From Gaeumannomyces sp. JS-464 (Eukaryota > Ascomycota > Sordariomycetes > Magnaporthales > Magnaporthaceae): 64,000 nucleotides of DNA. Of this stretch, positions 1 to 12,467 are shown piece after piece. Position 1 is the first letter of the stretch, and every line of letters begins with the position of its first letter. Where the stretch lies: the NCBI GenBank assembly GCA_002197995.1, contig NGZR01000002.1, positions 7,688,001 through 7,752,000 of the forward strand, in the 5' to 3' direction. The position numbers and the translations under genes were made by a program. Below the pieces are notes generated by a model. The model was not told the origin of the DNA. It ran no database searches and saw only the letters and a program-made list of their open reading frames with translations.

Positions 1-31
1 GTCTAGGCATGCGCCCGACGTCCCGGAAGCG

Positions 32-520
32 TCAGCGCCCCATTGCAGGTCGCAGTGGATCAGGGGAGGGAGGGGGTGCAACGTTGCTTCCCGTAGATCG
101 ACTATTGGGCCCTACCCTTGGGTTGATGTTTGCCATGGCTTTTCTGGTTCTCGCCTTGTCCGGGGGCTGCTGAGGACGGTGTGTTGGTGGTCTTGGCGAC
201 GGTGCGGTTACGGGTCCGCAACGAAAATCGGTCGTGGTTGTCCTGGAACGGCGGTGGACAAGCTGGGACGACGGGTCGCAAGTCGCGGTTATGGACGCTT
301 TAGGGCTCCACGCTCGGCTGGTTTCGATGTGACTTTTTTTTTTTCTTTTCTCTGTTCTTTCGGATGCTGTCGGGGATTCGAGGAAAGGGGGTTCGGTCGA
401 AATGGAGGGTTCGTCGAAAGATTTCATCGTATGATGAGCATCAAGATCAGAAGAAACCCGCCGCGCCATAGACGAGCAAGGGTCCTGCAACCATGCTGTG
501 GCGGGCCGATTTAGACGCAA
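32..520 (-). CDS. Hypothetical protein, weak ORF near window edge
   Basis: This is an uninterrupted 162-codon reading frame of low-complexity character, rich in Ser, Thr, Pro and Arg. It has a basic stretch near residues 55-65. I recognise no domain, signal peptide or membrane segment. An overlapping plus-strand ORF of 111 codons exists, so the frame may be chance in GC-rich DNA. An internal Met near residue 18 is an equally good start. No intron signals are needed to read it. It could be a real fungal orphan or simply the upstream region of a gene outside the window. I regard it as unproven. Confidence 0.2.
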   Translation of the reverse strand: MRLNRPATAWLQDPCSSMARRVSSDLDAHHTMKSFDEPSISTEPPFLESPTASERTEKRKKKSHIETSRAWSPKASITATCDPSSQLVHRRSRTTTTDFRCGPVTAPSPRPPTHRPQQPPDKARTRKAMANINPRVGPNSRSTGSNVAPPPSPDPLRPAMGR

Positions 521-1002
521 GCCCCCACGCTGTGCAACTACCGCCCGGCACTCGATTTAGGTGCACAGCCTCTAAAGGTTTGGTCGATTTCGAGAATCCA
601 TCCCACAATCAATGCAGGTTGAAGATGGAATATGAAGTTGGGACCTAGTTGCAGCATCAATTTCGTGTAGCATTACCCTCATGTCGTAAGATAACAACAG
701 CATCCCGACCCTGTAAGCTCTTGAACGATGGAAAGAAACCCGTGTAAACATTAAAATACGAAATCTGTCTGGCATAAAGAGTAGAAAGTGGAAATCTCGC
801 ACTATCCATCCGCATTCAAAAAGCCCTTCGGGACAAGATCAAAAAGCCAGGCGAAGACTATTGAAAGGAAACAAAAATAGCTCTTCAGTCTGGATATAAG
901 CCAAGATGCAAGAAGCCAAACCAAAGAACAAAACATGAAAAGTGACAAAACACAAAAAGCAGTTCGTGGTCATAAAGTCGTCAGATGATCCGAGTTTCGT
1001 CG
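521..1002. other. Intergenic, likely 3' flank of the DUF3824-like gene
   Basis: No convincing gene is visible. The stretch is less GC-rich than its neighbours and leads into the stop codon of the minus-strand gene ending at 1003. It probably holds that gene's 3' untranslated region. Confidence 0.4.
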
Positions 1003-4000
1003 TCAGTCCCGCTCCCGCTCCCGCTCCCTCCTCCGCCTCTCGCGCTTGTGCCTGCCGTGCTCGTGTCCACGTCCAACCTCGCTGTCCACCTCCCTGTAAT
1101 CGCCGCCGCCGTACACGATCTCCTCCTCCTCGTCGTCACCCACCGGCTGAGTCCACGCCTTGTCCCCGTGCCTGTCTCCATGTTTGTCCTTGTCTCTGTG
1201 CCGGTCCCTGTCGCGGTCGCGGTCGCGTTCACGATCCCGCCGCCTCTCCCCGCCACCGTCCGACGGCCCCGCAGCATCCCGGCCGTCATCGTGGAGTCTC
1301 TTGTCGGTGCTGCCTAGCGTGGCGCCGAGCAGGCCGCCTAGCATGCCGAGCCAACCGCCTTTGCCCTCGAGCAGGCCCTGTATCTGGCGCGCCGTTCTCT
1401 CGACCGCCTCACCGTCCGACCCAGCCACGCCCCACTGGCCGTGCATCTGCCAGCCGCCGGGCCGCTGGCTTCTGTACTCGAAGTCTCCCCGTCTCGATGT
1501 CGGGCGTGACGGCTGGTCAAGCGGCCGTCCGTGCGAGTCGAACCGGTCCGGTAGCGACTCGATCACCACCTCCTCCTCGTCGTCCGAGGCCGACAGGTTG
1601 GGCGGGTGCCGCCGCCGTGAGGTGAGTGCGTGATCGGACGCGTCCGACCCGGACCGCCGCCGGTGGCGTGGGGACTCTGGTGGAGCATTTGACGAAGAGG
1701 ATGCCTTGTCTTCAGAGTAGTGCGGGAAGGCAGAGTGCGGAACAAGCTGCTGGTTGTCGGCAGGGTCCCGCGCAGGGCCTACAGGGTCTATCTTTTGGTC
1801 GTCCGGTTTGGCGCCTGACTCCTCGTGGTGTCGCCTCAGCGTCTGAGAAGACTTGGGGCTGAGCGGGATGAAGATGACCGATTTTGTAGCCTCGGTCATC
1901 AGTTGCGGAGGATCCTTGGTCGACGGGCTCTGGGTATCAGAGGTAAAGGACGATATGGAAGATGCTCGGGATTTGGGCCGCGAAGATGAGCGGTGGCGGC
2001 GGCCTCGTGGATTTACACCATCTAGCGCTCGCCCGAGTTTGTCAGTCCAACACTGTCACTACAATGGGGTTCCTACAAGGCGATGCGCCACCACGAGATA
2101 GACAGAGCATAGCATTCGCTGGAGGCGAGCTTATCGTTGTGGACAGGACGCACCCGGACCTGGTTGGCCGGACGAGCGGGCCGCTGTACTGGTGCCCGCA
2201 TAGAGAGGAGCTTGACTCACTTGGTCGCCGTGGGGATTCATTCCGGGGTGCGCGGGCGGGTAGCCCGCTGCAGGCGGCGGCGGCGGCGGCATCGGCTGTC
2301 CCTGCGGCGGCGGCGCCGGGCTCGAGGGGTACGGTGGAGCCGGCGCTCTGGGGGGCACCCCATGCCTGCCGGGGGAGGCATTCCCATGCCCGCCGGGGGA
2401 TGGGGCCCTGCGGGGGGATATGGCATCCCCGTGGGCGTCGCTGCCCCGTTTGGGCGCGGCGGGTAGTCGAAATCCGACAGGTTTGTCGACGCCATGTTTG
2501 GGTGTTGGGTAAAGGCGCCGGGATCAGCCGCTGCGGCCCACCAGCGGCTCCTGACATTGCAGGCCCTGCCCGGAAGCCACCAGAGGCGTGGGGTGGAGAA
2601 TGCTGCTGGTGGCGATGGCCATGGTAGTGGTCGTCGTAGCTGTCGTAGTCGTCATCTGTCGCCTCATCCGCGAACCCTGTGGAAGAATAGGCAAGTGTGT
2701 CAGTCGTCAGCCCGCAGTTTCTTGGACACTGGCTTGTTGAGGTCGGCTCGATCTAGAACGCGGCGCGGGAGCGTCACGGTTGGCCGCAAGAAGATGGCGG
2801 TATCGGATACTCACGTTTTCGCTCCCTGTCTCTAGCCCTCTGCTCCCTGATACTATCTCTATCTCTATCTCTCCGGTCGTCCCAACCGCGGTCGTCACGG
2901 TCCCTGACATGGTCTCGATCAAGGTCTCTGTCTCGATCTCGGTCTCGTTCACGGGCACCCCTCTTGTCACGCTCACGCTCACGCTTATCCGCCTCCTCCT
3001 CTTCCTTCTCCTTCTCCTTCTCCATCTCCTTGGACTTTTCTCGGTGCTTCTGAATTGTTTTGAGCCCGATGGCCGCTGCCGCGGCGCCCGCGCCCGCGGC
3101 TGCCATCTCCCTGATCCGGCTCCTGCTCCGCTTCTTCTCCACTTCTTTTGGCTCCCTGTCGGACGAGCTTGCAGAGCTCGACGCGCGCCGGCCGCGGCGG
3201 CGGTGGCGGTGCCTGGATCGATCGCTTTCCTCGGTCGCCGAGTCGTAGTCGCTGCCGCCGCCGCGTGCGCCACCGCGGGCCACGACCGGGACTCCCCCTC
3301 CTCCCCCGCGGCGGTTGTTCCGGGCGAGAGGATCGTTTCCGTACTCAACCATACCTAGCTCGGGGTCAGCTCTTCCGGAGTCCGCATAGGGGAGGGGTTT
3401 CGGTCTGTGGTGGGCGTTCGACCTGCTGTGGGACCGGGACCGGCGGCGACGGTCGCGATCTGAGAATTCTGAGCTGCTTCGGCTGCGGCTGCGGCTCCTG
3501 CTGTACCGCCTGCTTTCGCCCGAGCGCGGGGCCGCCGACTGCGACCGCTCGCGCTCCTTCTTTTCTTGGTGGCGGTCATATAGGTTCTTGGCACCGGCAC
3601 CGGCCAGGCCCGCGGCCACAATCTGGGCGCCAGTCCGCAGCCGCGACCGCGACCGGGATCTGCTACCGTCCCTGCCCTTGGACTTGTCGCGGAAGTGCTT
3701 GACAATACCCGCAACGGCGGCGGTGCCAGCGGCGGCCTTGGCCATGCTGGCGGCGCGGCTGCGGCTGCGCTTGCGAGATGTTGAGCGCGAGTAACCATCC
3801 GAGGAGTAGCGGCGGCGGCTACGGCCCCTCGTCGCCTCGTCCTTCTCGATCTTGGAGGCCTGGTAGTACTTAGTTGCCCCGGCGATAGCCAGGGCAGCGG
3901 CAGCAATGCCCAGGCCCGTCTTGAGCTTGGAGTGCCGGTCGTCCTTGTCGGTGCTGCTGCTGGTGATGTACGCGTGCGCGACATGGACCGTTCGCGGCCA

Positions 4001-5319
4001 CGGGACCTCGACCGAGTCCGCGACCGGCCGCGCTCCCCTTCGACGTAGCGCTCGTTGTAGGCGCTGCGGGCGCGCTTGAAGACCTCGGTTCCCAGGGCAC
4101 CAAAGCAGCACCGGCGATCACCTTGCGACCGCGGTTTTCCTGCATGCCGCCATCATTGCCACGGCGCGTGGCGAGGAGCGCGGCGGCTCCGGCTCCGGCT
4201 ATGGCGCCCTCGGCCAGGTGACGCTTGCGGTGGTGGTCGACGCTGGTGCTGCGCTCGCGCACGATCGTAGTCTTCTTCTTGACGTAGTAATCTTCATCGT
4301 CGCTATATTCGCGGCGGGCAGGGCGGCGATCGTCCCTGTGGCGCTCAACGGAATACTCTTCCTCGCGGACGTCGCGGCCGCGATAAGGGCCAACCTCACG
4401 GGCCTCACGGCGGTAGTAGTATTCGTCGTCTCCGTAGGAGCGCTGCTCGCGCTGCTCACGCACGACCAGCGGGGCTGGGGGCGGGGCCTCCTGGAAGATG
4501 ATTTTCTGCTCTATAGGGCGCGAGCGGATGACCACAGGGGCAACTTGGACGGGGAGGTGGGCCCCAGCGGGCTCGTAGATTTCTGTCTCCTTGCGGTAAC
4601 CCACGATCTCGCCGCCATAAGAGTCCTCACGACGCTCCTCGACGCGGCGCTCGACCTTGACGTCGCCGTCCTCGCGGCGCTCGACGCGCTTCTCCACACG
4701 GACGTCGGCATCACGGTCATAGTCACGATCCCAGCCGGTGCGCGAGTGGCGGTCCCAGTCACGATCGCGATCACGATCGTGGGGGGACAAGGGGCCACGG
4801 TCGTAACGGTCGCCACTGTGCTCGACGACCTTTCGCTCGACCCGGGACCTGACCTCGGGGCCGTAAGGGTCGCCGGGCTCGCGCTCGATACGCTCGACGA
4901 CCTGGCGACTGGTCTGGTCGCCGCGGTCATGGTCATACTTACGAGTTTCGCGAACGACCTCGATGTCGTCGGCGACGCCGTCACCATCATAGTCGCGCTT
5001 GGTTACATGCTTGTGCTCGACGGTGCTGGTGTTGCGTGGCTCGTAGGCGGAGCGCGGGCGCTCGGGTATGTAACGGCCCGGCGGTCAATGTCGAGCGCGT
5101 CGGAGCGGCCCGACATTCCGCCGGTACTCGGCGGAGCGGAAGCGACGGTCGTCGTAGTCGTCATACTCGTCTACCCGCTCGATGACGCGCTCGGTGCGGT
5201 GGGGGTGACCTTGTACCGGTGGACTGTCCTGTCATACCTGGACTCGTCGAGCGGCGAGGGCGGCGGTCCGACCGGTACTGGTACACCCGCTGCTCCTTGT
5301 ACACCCCCTCGGGAGGCAT
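1003..5319 (-). CDS. DUF3824-like RD/RS-rich low-complexity protein (frameshifted in this sequence)
   Basis: The proposed start is the ATG at 5319 (MPPEGVYKEQ), followed by Arg/Asp/Tyr-rich segments. Then come several Ala/Gly-rich stretches of glycine-zipper type near 4150-4220, 3850-3930, 3580-3640 and 3060-3110. They alternate with long RD and RS repeats, which resembles the fungal DUF3824 family. An intron is suggested near 2815 (donor GTGAGT) to 2675 (acceptor CCACAG), and another donor GTGAGT near 2215. A Pro/Met/Gly-rich segment follows, and the last exon (about 1899-1003) has a motif FIPLSPKSSQTLRRH and an acidic/RD tail. The frame changes near 5180, 4100, 3970 and 2390. At 4100 one G is missing from what should read GALGTEVFKRAR, and similarity resumes at once. 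The family function is unknown; membrane or stress-related roles would be guesses. Exon borders are approximate. Confidence 0.7.
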
Positions 5320-6618
5320 TGTGGTTGATGTGTCTGTCACGGTCGCAGGCGCGGGGTTCCTTGGCGGGCTTTCCGACGGCGAAACAGACGGAAAGCTACT
5401 TTTTTTTTTCTTGCCAAAGAGTCAAGCAACCCCCTGCGTGCTCTGCCTGTCTTGGCTTCGAGGCTTTGTCGATCGAGGAACGTAGTCTCGACAATATGGG
5501 GTGGTTAAGGAAGATGAAATGATTTACAGAGCGGGAGGGCCAGGGAGGCGGAGAAGCCAGGTGTGCTCGGCAGTGACGTGATGGAGGGGGAAATGGGAAA
5601 TTTCGGGGAGGGACAAGGGAAAAGAAGGGGGGAAAGGGCTGAGCAAGCGGGCAGCGGGTCTCGCTGGCTGACAGCAGGCCGGGCAGAGATTTATGGAGAC
5701 GGAGCGAGGGAAGTCGGGTCTGGGGCGACTGCCGCGACAGGTTTTGTTTCCCAGAAAAGCACGCGGGAGGAGAGTGACAAAATTAAAATGGCTGGTTCGC
5801 CCTCTGCTGCGCGTGTCAGCAGGAGACCTCGTTCATTTGACGTGCTGCAGCCCGTTAGTGGTGGTACTGCTGCAACCTGACCCTCCCGGCCAGCAGCAGC
5901 AAGGCCGGAAGATGCGACAGGGGCCTGGCAGTGAGGGGTCTGGTGCGTGCTGGCTGCGGGCTGGCAGGGCGGGCTGGCCAAGAACCTGCTTTGCCCGGCA
6001 CTCACCCGAATGAGGTCGTGATTTTTACTCGGGTCGTGAGATTCGATTTTCATTGATTGCTATTGTTTTTCTTTTTCTCTTTTTCTTTTTCTTTTTTACA
6101 GAGTCTTGTTCGCCTCCAAAGTCTTCCTGTTCTCATTGTCGCAAACGCCAGCCCGTCTTGTTTTCCTTTCTCGTCCATCAGTCTTTTTTTTGGCACCAGA
6201 GCCCCTTAGCGGCTGCCTCCCCGTGTGATTGAGGGGTGCCGATCCAGCCTCGCACCTCGAATCCTATCGAACACCCCACCGTCCAAACGCGCGCCGTTTT
6301 GGCTTCTAGGCTACGCCATCCCTGCAACGCCCGGCAGCGATGGATGCATTCTTTTCTGCCCAACTGGATTTAGTCCCCGTCGGCCAGGCCAGGCCAGGGC
6401 AGAGAGACACGCCGGCCGCATGTTCGGATGACGACAAGCCCAGGTCGGAATGGGTGGAGAGGCTCTTCCCGCATCGCCATGGAGCCCAATAGCCAGACCA
6501 TTGGGGTTGCCCTGGTCATGCCATCCCATTCGCTTCCTTGCCTCCCGTCGGGCCCGGTGACCGGCCAATTCTGATGGAGGGTTCGCCCATTTCTTCTTCT
6601 TTTTTTTTCCTTTCTTTT

Positions 6619-6650
<32 letters not shown>

Positions 6651-8020
6651 TCTTTCTTCCTCAGGCCCCCGTGACGCTCGGCCTATCGTGCCTAAGACAT
6701 CTCTCGGAACAAGTGGCCAACGAGCCAGACAGCCTCAGGATCCCCTCTCTCTTGTTGGTCGAGCCAGCAGCGGTGCGCATCACGCCGCCCCTCATCGCCC
6801 ACTAGCCGCGCAGCACAGAGACATCAGGTAGGCAGCAGGCAGCAGGCAGCCAACCGACAAGAATATCCCAAGCGCCGCATGGCTGCGTTAGTGACTGGGC
6901 GCAGCCACTCTCGCAGCCACTCTCACAGCCCGCCCAGGCCGCAGCGGGGGACGACCAGTTAAATCGAACCCCTCTTCTCCGGGGCATTTGCATGACGACG
7001 GAATCGTGCATATTGCGCTCCTGCAAGCCCCCGGTTCGCTTTTGTTTCCTTGTAGCCTTTCCTGAATGTTCTCCTTTTCTTCCCTCTTTTCCTCGTTTCT
7101 TCCTCAACGTTCGCGATATAAACTTGTAATCTGGCCAGATGGCGTGTCCTTAACTGCACGTTTTAAGCCTGGGTGGAGCATGCCGTCATCTGCGTTTTTG
7201 GTGTCAGTTACGTCAAAGGCTGGGTGGGGTTCATGTTCTCAAGACTTCCATGTTCCATGGTCACAGCCGCCGCCAGAGGAAAGAGTGCAATTTCGCGTCT
7301 TCTTTCCTTGCTTCTACAAAAGACTGATACAACCTCATATGAGGTCAATAGCCTTGTTTGTCCTGGAGCAGACTGCGGAGGCCACAGGCCAAAGAGTATC
7401 TGGTAGTTATACCTAGCTTGTCGCGACCGTGCAAACTTGGGGAACTTGGATGTCGATTCGCGCATCCGTCTGCGGCCCACTCACACTCCTCGTTGTTTCC
7501 ATTATTGGGCTGGCTGCCCAGTGGTGCCCGATCGATAGGTCAACACATGCGGCCCAAGGTCCCAAAGCCCAGGTTGGCAGACAAAGGGGATCTACGCTGG
7601 GAGTTTTGGGACGCGAAGAGGGCTCCAGCTTATGCCCCAGTTATTGGTAAACTTTGACCGGAATTAATGCACAGTACCGACGTGAAAAAGAACAACTTAT
7701 AAAAGCGCTCGTAGTGATACGACAGGGCCATACCAACACCCTTTGTTTGGCTAAATGCCTGGCATGCTGAAATGGACCCATGCCAAGCGGTTAGGGGCCC
7801 GGAGGCAATTCGCGTTGTTTTGCGTGCCCCATTCTACTACAGCGGCCACGTTTGTTGTCCCCTGCACCAACAGCGTGTTGGTGCAGCCTATCCACGCCTC
7901 GGGGTTGGGAGTATTCAGATTATATTATATCCATACCATCTACCCGGTCTTTGCCAAGCCCATAATTTGAATGAGCCGTTACCGCAGGCAAACCCACTCG
8001 GTGTTCACGCACTTCCACAA
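5320..8020. other. Intergenic, divergent 5' regions of the DUF3824-like and HET genes
   Basis: No supported gene lies in these 2.7 kb. There are pyrimidine tracts at about 6067-6097 and 6597-6657, a small CAGG/GCAGCAG repeat at 6833-6853, and a repeated GCAGCCACTCTC unit at about 6903-6932. A TATAAAA sequence stands at 7698-7704, about 320 nt before the HET-gene ATG. The short ORFs here overlap one another on both strands and show no family resemblance. Confidence 0.5.
7698..7704 (+). promoter_or_regulatory. Possible TATA box of the HET-domain gene
   Basis: TATAAAA lies about 320 nt upstream of the chosen ATG at 8021. This would imply a long 5' leader. The assignment rests only on sequence match and position. 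Confidence 0.3.
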
Positions 8021-10623
8021 ATGAACATGGATACTGTCGGGGGATATATCCCCCGAAGGCGCCGGCCATCAAACCTGCCCTTCTCCCGTGTCTCGTCCGC
8101 AGATACACATCCTTTCGCCTCTTGTACGGCCAACCAAATCGCCAGATTTCTAGAGCTGCAGATTGTTATTCCCCCGACCGTCGATCCAAATCGGAAAGTC
8201 GGCTCCATCGCTTACCAGCCTCTCCCGACTCCGACTTCGGTCCGGCTGATCGAGATTCACCCCCTCGAGCAGCTGCTAAGTGAAGCTGATGCGAGTAGTC
8301 CACTTCACTTCTCGCTTGTTACCAAAGACCTCGTCGACAACCCAGAGTTTGATGCCCTGTCGTACGTCTGGGGCGATCCTCGAAGCCCTTCTCCTTTTGC
8401 CGGCGGCGGGTGCTCCCCCGAGGCTTGGGCGGCCCCAACGTTTGACGTCTACCACGACGGCCAGCCGGTATCGGTGACTGCGAACCTCTACACCGCGCTC
8501 TTAGCCTTGCGCGTCTTCAAGCAACACGCGGGGGCTCGGACGATCAAGCCCACGGCGGAGAATGCCAGGACCTCTCGAGCGCTTTTCTGCATACATCTGG
8601 ATCGACCAGATCTGCGTCAATCAGGAAGATATCCCGGAACGAAACAGCCAAGTCCAGCTGATGAGCCGTATATACAGCACTGCACACGCCATACCCGTCT
8701 GGCTGGGTGGGGCTGACCATGAATTCGATGCCTTTTTCGATATCCAACAAAGGCTTAAGAAACGCACACGTTGATTTCGGGAAAGGCAAAGACTATAGAC
8801 ATGTCCAGATATTCGACAGCTCCAGCCTCGAGCTCGCCGGCCTCCCGGACATTGGTCAATTTCAATGGACCAAGCTACATAACTTCTTGGCTCGGTCTTG
8901 GTTTACGAGAGCTTGGACAGTGCAGGAGGCTGTGCTCGCCAAGAGAATCAAATTCCTGGTCGGGCTTACTATCGTGACTGAGGAGGACTTTATGACTTTT
9001 CAAACCTTCTTGTCCGATGCTTCGTGGCTATCGCAGCTGTCTGTCATATACGGCGCTCTCTACCCATCCATGACCCAAAAGCCTTCCGAGGACATATTGT
9101 CCACTCTCCAGAAGATACACGGGCTCAGGGAACGGTGCCGGGCAGGTAGTGGCCCGGACTGGCCCGCATCTCTATCCGAGCTGGTCACGGAATTCAGAGC
9201 CAGGAAGGCAACGGACCCGAGAGACAAGATCTACGCCTTGACTGGGCTTTCGAAAGAAGGACGCCGCAGCATCACGCCCGACTATGGTCTGTCGACACGA
9301 CAAGTTTACACCGACGCCGTCAAGCTCTTCATCTCGTCCCAGCAAAGCCTCGACTGTCTATCTCTGAAGGAAAACCGCCACGAGACCGAGACTGAGGATC
9401 TGCCATCGTGGGTCCCAGATTTCAACGCCAAGGTGAACCACTCCTCGCTTCTTAGCACCGGGCCGTCCCGCACCCTTTGGAAAGCCAGCGCCGGGCTCAG
9501 CGGCCTGCATGTTCACTACCCATCCAGCAGGACAATGGAGGTTCGGGGGATCAGGGTCGGGACTGTCCGGGTCACCCTCGTGCCCGTGATCTTGCCGCCG
9601 GACCTGCTGACTGGGGCATCGGCGGTATGCTCCGTGCTTCAAAAAGATCTGCACGTGCTCCTGTGGCGCCTGTGGGAGCCGTCCAGACCCAGAGTGTGGC
9701 GGCGGCAGCCCGCGGGCAACGGGCACGACAAGACCAACTCGCTAGTCCCCGTTACCCCGTCCAAGTTCGAGGTTCTGTGGAGGACCCTGGTCCATGACCA
9801 CGTCGACCAAGAATACCCAGCGCCTGCGGACTGTGTTTATCAGGCGCTTGCCGACATGGACTTTGCCCTCTCCAGCTTGATAACGGCCGTCGCCTTGGCC
9901 CCCCTACGGCGGGACATGCGGCACCCAGTATGGCCGATACCGGACTACGAGAGCACAAAAGAGGGACTGCGCGAGGCCCAGAGCCAGTGGGAAGGTCTAG
10001 CCAGGTATCGCAGGGCGCTAGCCAAGAAGTCCTCCCATGTTGCTGGCCTCAGAGACGATACGGTGATGTCAAGTTTGGCGGCCAGGGAGCGCAAGGAGCT
10101 CACCGGTGCGTCTTCCCATATCACCGGCCACGGGCGGGTTTTGCCGACGTGGAACCCGGTAGCCGAAAGCGTCCACGACGTTAAAATGACCTGCGGGCGT
10201 GCGGGGACGGTGAAGCATGCCGACGCCGTGCGCTTCAGACACCAGAGGCTCGTCTACGACGTTGTAATGACGGGCGTGCAGGCGGAGATAATGAAGCATG
10301 CCGAAACCGTGCGCATCAGACACCAGAGGCTCGTCGACGAGCGGAGAAGGGCAAAGCTCGGCGGCTTCACAGAGAGGGCCATCGAGTCCTCCGCGGGCAG
10401 GGCGCTCTTCGCCCCGAACACGGAGCTGCTCGGGTCTGGCCTGCAGTCGGTGCGGGCCGGTGACGAGGCGTGGGTGCTCTGCGGCGGCTCCGTCCCGCAT
10501 ATCCTGCGGCCGGTCGGCGAGGGACAGTACCTGCTGGTCGGGGATGCTTATGTCCATGGGATCATGCACGGGAATCCCTTTCTTGTCCATCGAGCGGACG
10601 AGAGGAACATTGTCTTGATCTAG
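8021..10623 (+). CDS. HET-domain (heterokaryon incompatibility) protein, frameshifted in this sequence
   Basis: HET proteins act in fungal non-self recognition and can trigger incompatibility cell death. The ATG at 8021 is chosen because the region upstream lacks family resemblance. The HET signature is seen in order: FDALSYVWGD (about 8350), YIWIDQICVNQED (about 8604), then FTRAWTVQEAVLAKRI (about 8905), RKATDPRDKIYALTGLS (about 9205) and LPSWVPDF (about 9400). The frame changes twice, once between about 8530 and 8600 and once near 8755-8780. The HET motif spans both joints, so single-base sequence errors or recent damage are both possible. The C-terminal half is uninterrupted to the stop and has no recognised effector domain. 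It carries a tandem 27-residue duplication (10171-10332) and ends in a globular-looking segment (about 10430-10620) like the C-terminal modules often seen in HET proteins. Confidence 0.85.
10171..10332 (+). repeat. 81-bp in-frame tandem duplication inside the HET gene
   Basis: Unit 1 is 10171-10251 and unit 2 is 10252-10332, each exactly 27 codons. Both begin with V(H/Y)DV and end with an identical RHQRL block. The centre (KHA[DE]xVR) is conserved, while the residues between the start and KHA have drifted. The copy junction lies exactly at codon boundaries, so the reading frame is unaffected. Confidence 0.9.
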
Positions 10624-11408
10624 ACTGCGGTGTGCGCGGCTTCGTTAATCATAGAGAGGAGCAACGAGAAGGATCGATGGCGAGCCGCCTAGACGCTTCC
10701 TTCTAAACCTATCTAGGACAAACTGCCAACCGGGTTTTTGACGCCTAGGCCGAGCTATCCTAGCGTGTGGCAATGTGTCTTGTCGCTGAGATATCACGAA
10801 ACTCTCCTCGTCATCTCAAACGATGTGAATAGCTGAGCGTGGGGCTATTCACGTGTCCCTCACCGCGATGCGTTTATAGGCACTGAGGTGACTTGCTAAA
10901 TCGCACGTTCTTCCTCTTTCGGCCGAGCGTATTTGGTTGATCGATCCCATTCTGTATTTCTAAACTACCAATCCCTGCACCGGAATCTATCAACCCCCTT
11001 CGGTGCTCCTACCCGCCCGCCGGAGGCAAAAGCCCACTCCAAGCGAAAAAGCCTTCCGCAGGAGCCCCCTGGGAGGGCCCCCGCCAGTATATAAACACTA
11101 AGAATTTAGTTTACACAGTCTAAAGAATAATGTGTAGGGTATGTAGGGAATGAATAGACAACTATCATGGCAAAGAGAACCAAGTATAAGGTTGCCAGGT
11201 ACGCAGCCCCATAAACGGCAGGCTCTCATGCGGCCGCTGAACAGAGGACAAAAAAAAAAAAAAACGCAAATCGTGAATCGCGGGGACCTTCTGCGGAGGA
11301 TATTGTTCAATGGTCAAGGCTTCATCTTCCGAAGCACTCTGGGGGTATCAGGTATCTTTCTCGCTGGCGAACTCTGACCGCTCGACTCTGGGGTACCATC
11401 TTCGGGCG
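10624..11408. other. Intergenic, convergent 3' regions
   Basis: Nothing gene-like is supported. An A tract lies at about 11250-11264. The interval probably holds the 3' untranslated regions of the HET gene (plus) and the Frag1-like gene (minus). Confidence 0.5.
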
Positions 11409-12467
11409 TTACCCAAGGCGACTCCTTCCGGGGTTCGCCAGGCCCACGGCCCCAATCCCCCCACCAAAAGTTGAACTAGAAGTCCTGTGGAGGGGCCGCG
11501 GCATCGGCGCCGTGCCATTCTCGTAAGTCCGGGCGGCCGTCCGGTACTCCCCGTTGCCCCCGCTGCGCATGGGGAACGTGTCGGGCTTCCCCTGCTCTTC
11601 ATCGATCGGCCTCCGCTGGGACATGGAGGACGACGACTGGTGCGTCATCTCAGGCATGCCCTTGGTCCTGAAGGCGTCCGAGGCGCCGCGCCGTCGGTGG
11701 GCGCCGATGCCCCTGCGACCGGTGTAAACTGCTGGATAGAGGTCGACGAGAAAGGAAAAGATGTATAGCGTGAAGATGAAGGCGATGACCCACTCGAGGA
11801 CGGCGCCTGAGTTCTGATTGCGCGTCACGAGCGCGACCCCGAAGCCGACGGATAGCAGCACCTCAGTGATAACAAAAGCGAGCTTGATCCAGAAGGAGAC
11901 GCGCAGGATGCGGTGCTCCCTGTTCTGGCCCAGGCGCTGGTATTCCCAGCAGATGAACACGGCGCTGAGGGCGTACCCACCCATGAAAAGGGTCAGGAAG
12001 ATGCGGTGCAGCAGGACGTAGTGCAGGGTGTCAAAGATGCTCAAGAGGATGAGACCGGCTGTGCCGACTAGGGCGAAGAAGACTGTCAGGGCCGAAAGGA
12101 CCTTTTCGGTGATGCTAGTGTTGGGCACAAGGCGACCTTTGTGGCGCAGCCAGCGGTCGGCGAGGAAGCCGGCGTCAAGGAAGACGGTGGTGATGACGCA
12201 TCCCGTGACAAAGAGCGGCTTCAGCTCGCTGGCGCCGACATCACTGATGTAAGCGATGCGTTGGTCTTCGCTCATGCTCGGGTAGGACATTCGGTTTGTG
12301 CCGATGACCCAATGCAGCAGCAGGCCGAGCAGCGTGCCCAGCCATACTGTGCCCGAGATTATGGGAAGAATCTAGGTGATATGTATGATGAGTATGCGCT
12401 CATTGGAGCCCCAGGGTTGGAAGAGAGCGTAGGGTAGGCAACCAACCCAGTATGATAATCGGATCAT
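11409..12467 (-). CDS. Frag1/DRAM/Sfk1-like multi-pass membrane protein
   Basis: Two exons are inferred. Exon 1 is only seven codons (12467-12447, MIRLSYW) and exon 2 is 12371-11409. The 75-nt intron has GT-AG ends and is in phase 0, giving about 327 residues with no frameshift. Using this start restores the first membrane helix (ILPIISGTVWLGTLLGLLLH), which a start at the internal Met at 12290 would lose. About six hydrophobic segments follow, with a motif MSYPSMSEDQRIAYISDVGA in the first loop that is typical of the Frag1/DRAM/Sfk1 family. The C-terminal 95 residues are hydrophilic and rich in Ser, Arg and Gly. In yeast, Sfk1 supports plasma-membrane phosphoinositide and lipid homeostasis. 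That role is inferred here from family only. Confidence 0.85.

Noticed and set aside
4218..5522. 434-codon plus-strand ORF opposite the DUF3824-like gene
   Set aside because: It mirrors the RD-codon repeats of the minus-strand gene; hydrophobic Val/Ala/Leu runs are what the antisense of such codons gives.
8530..8780. Short introns explaining the HET frame changes
   Set aside because: The HET motif is continuous across both joints, leaving no room for an intron of 50 nt or more.
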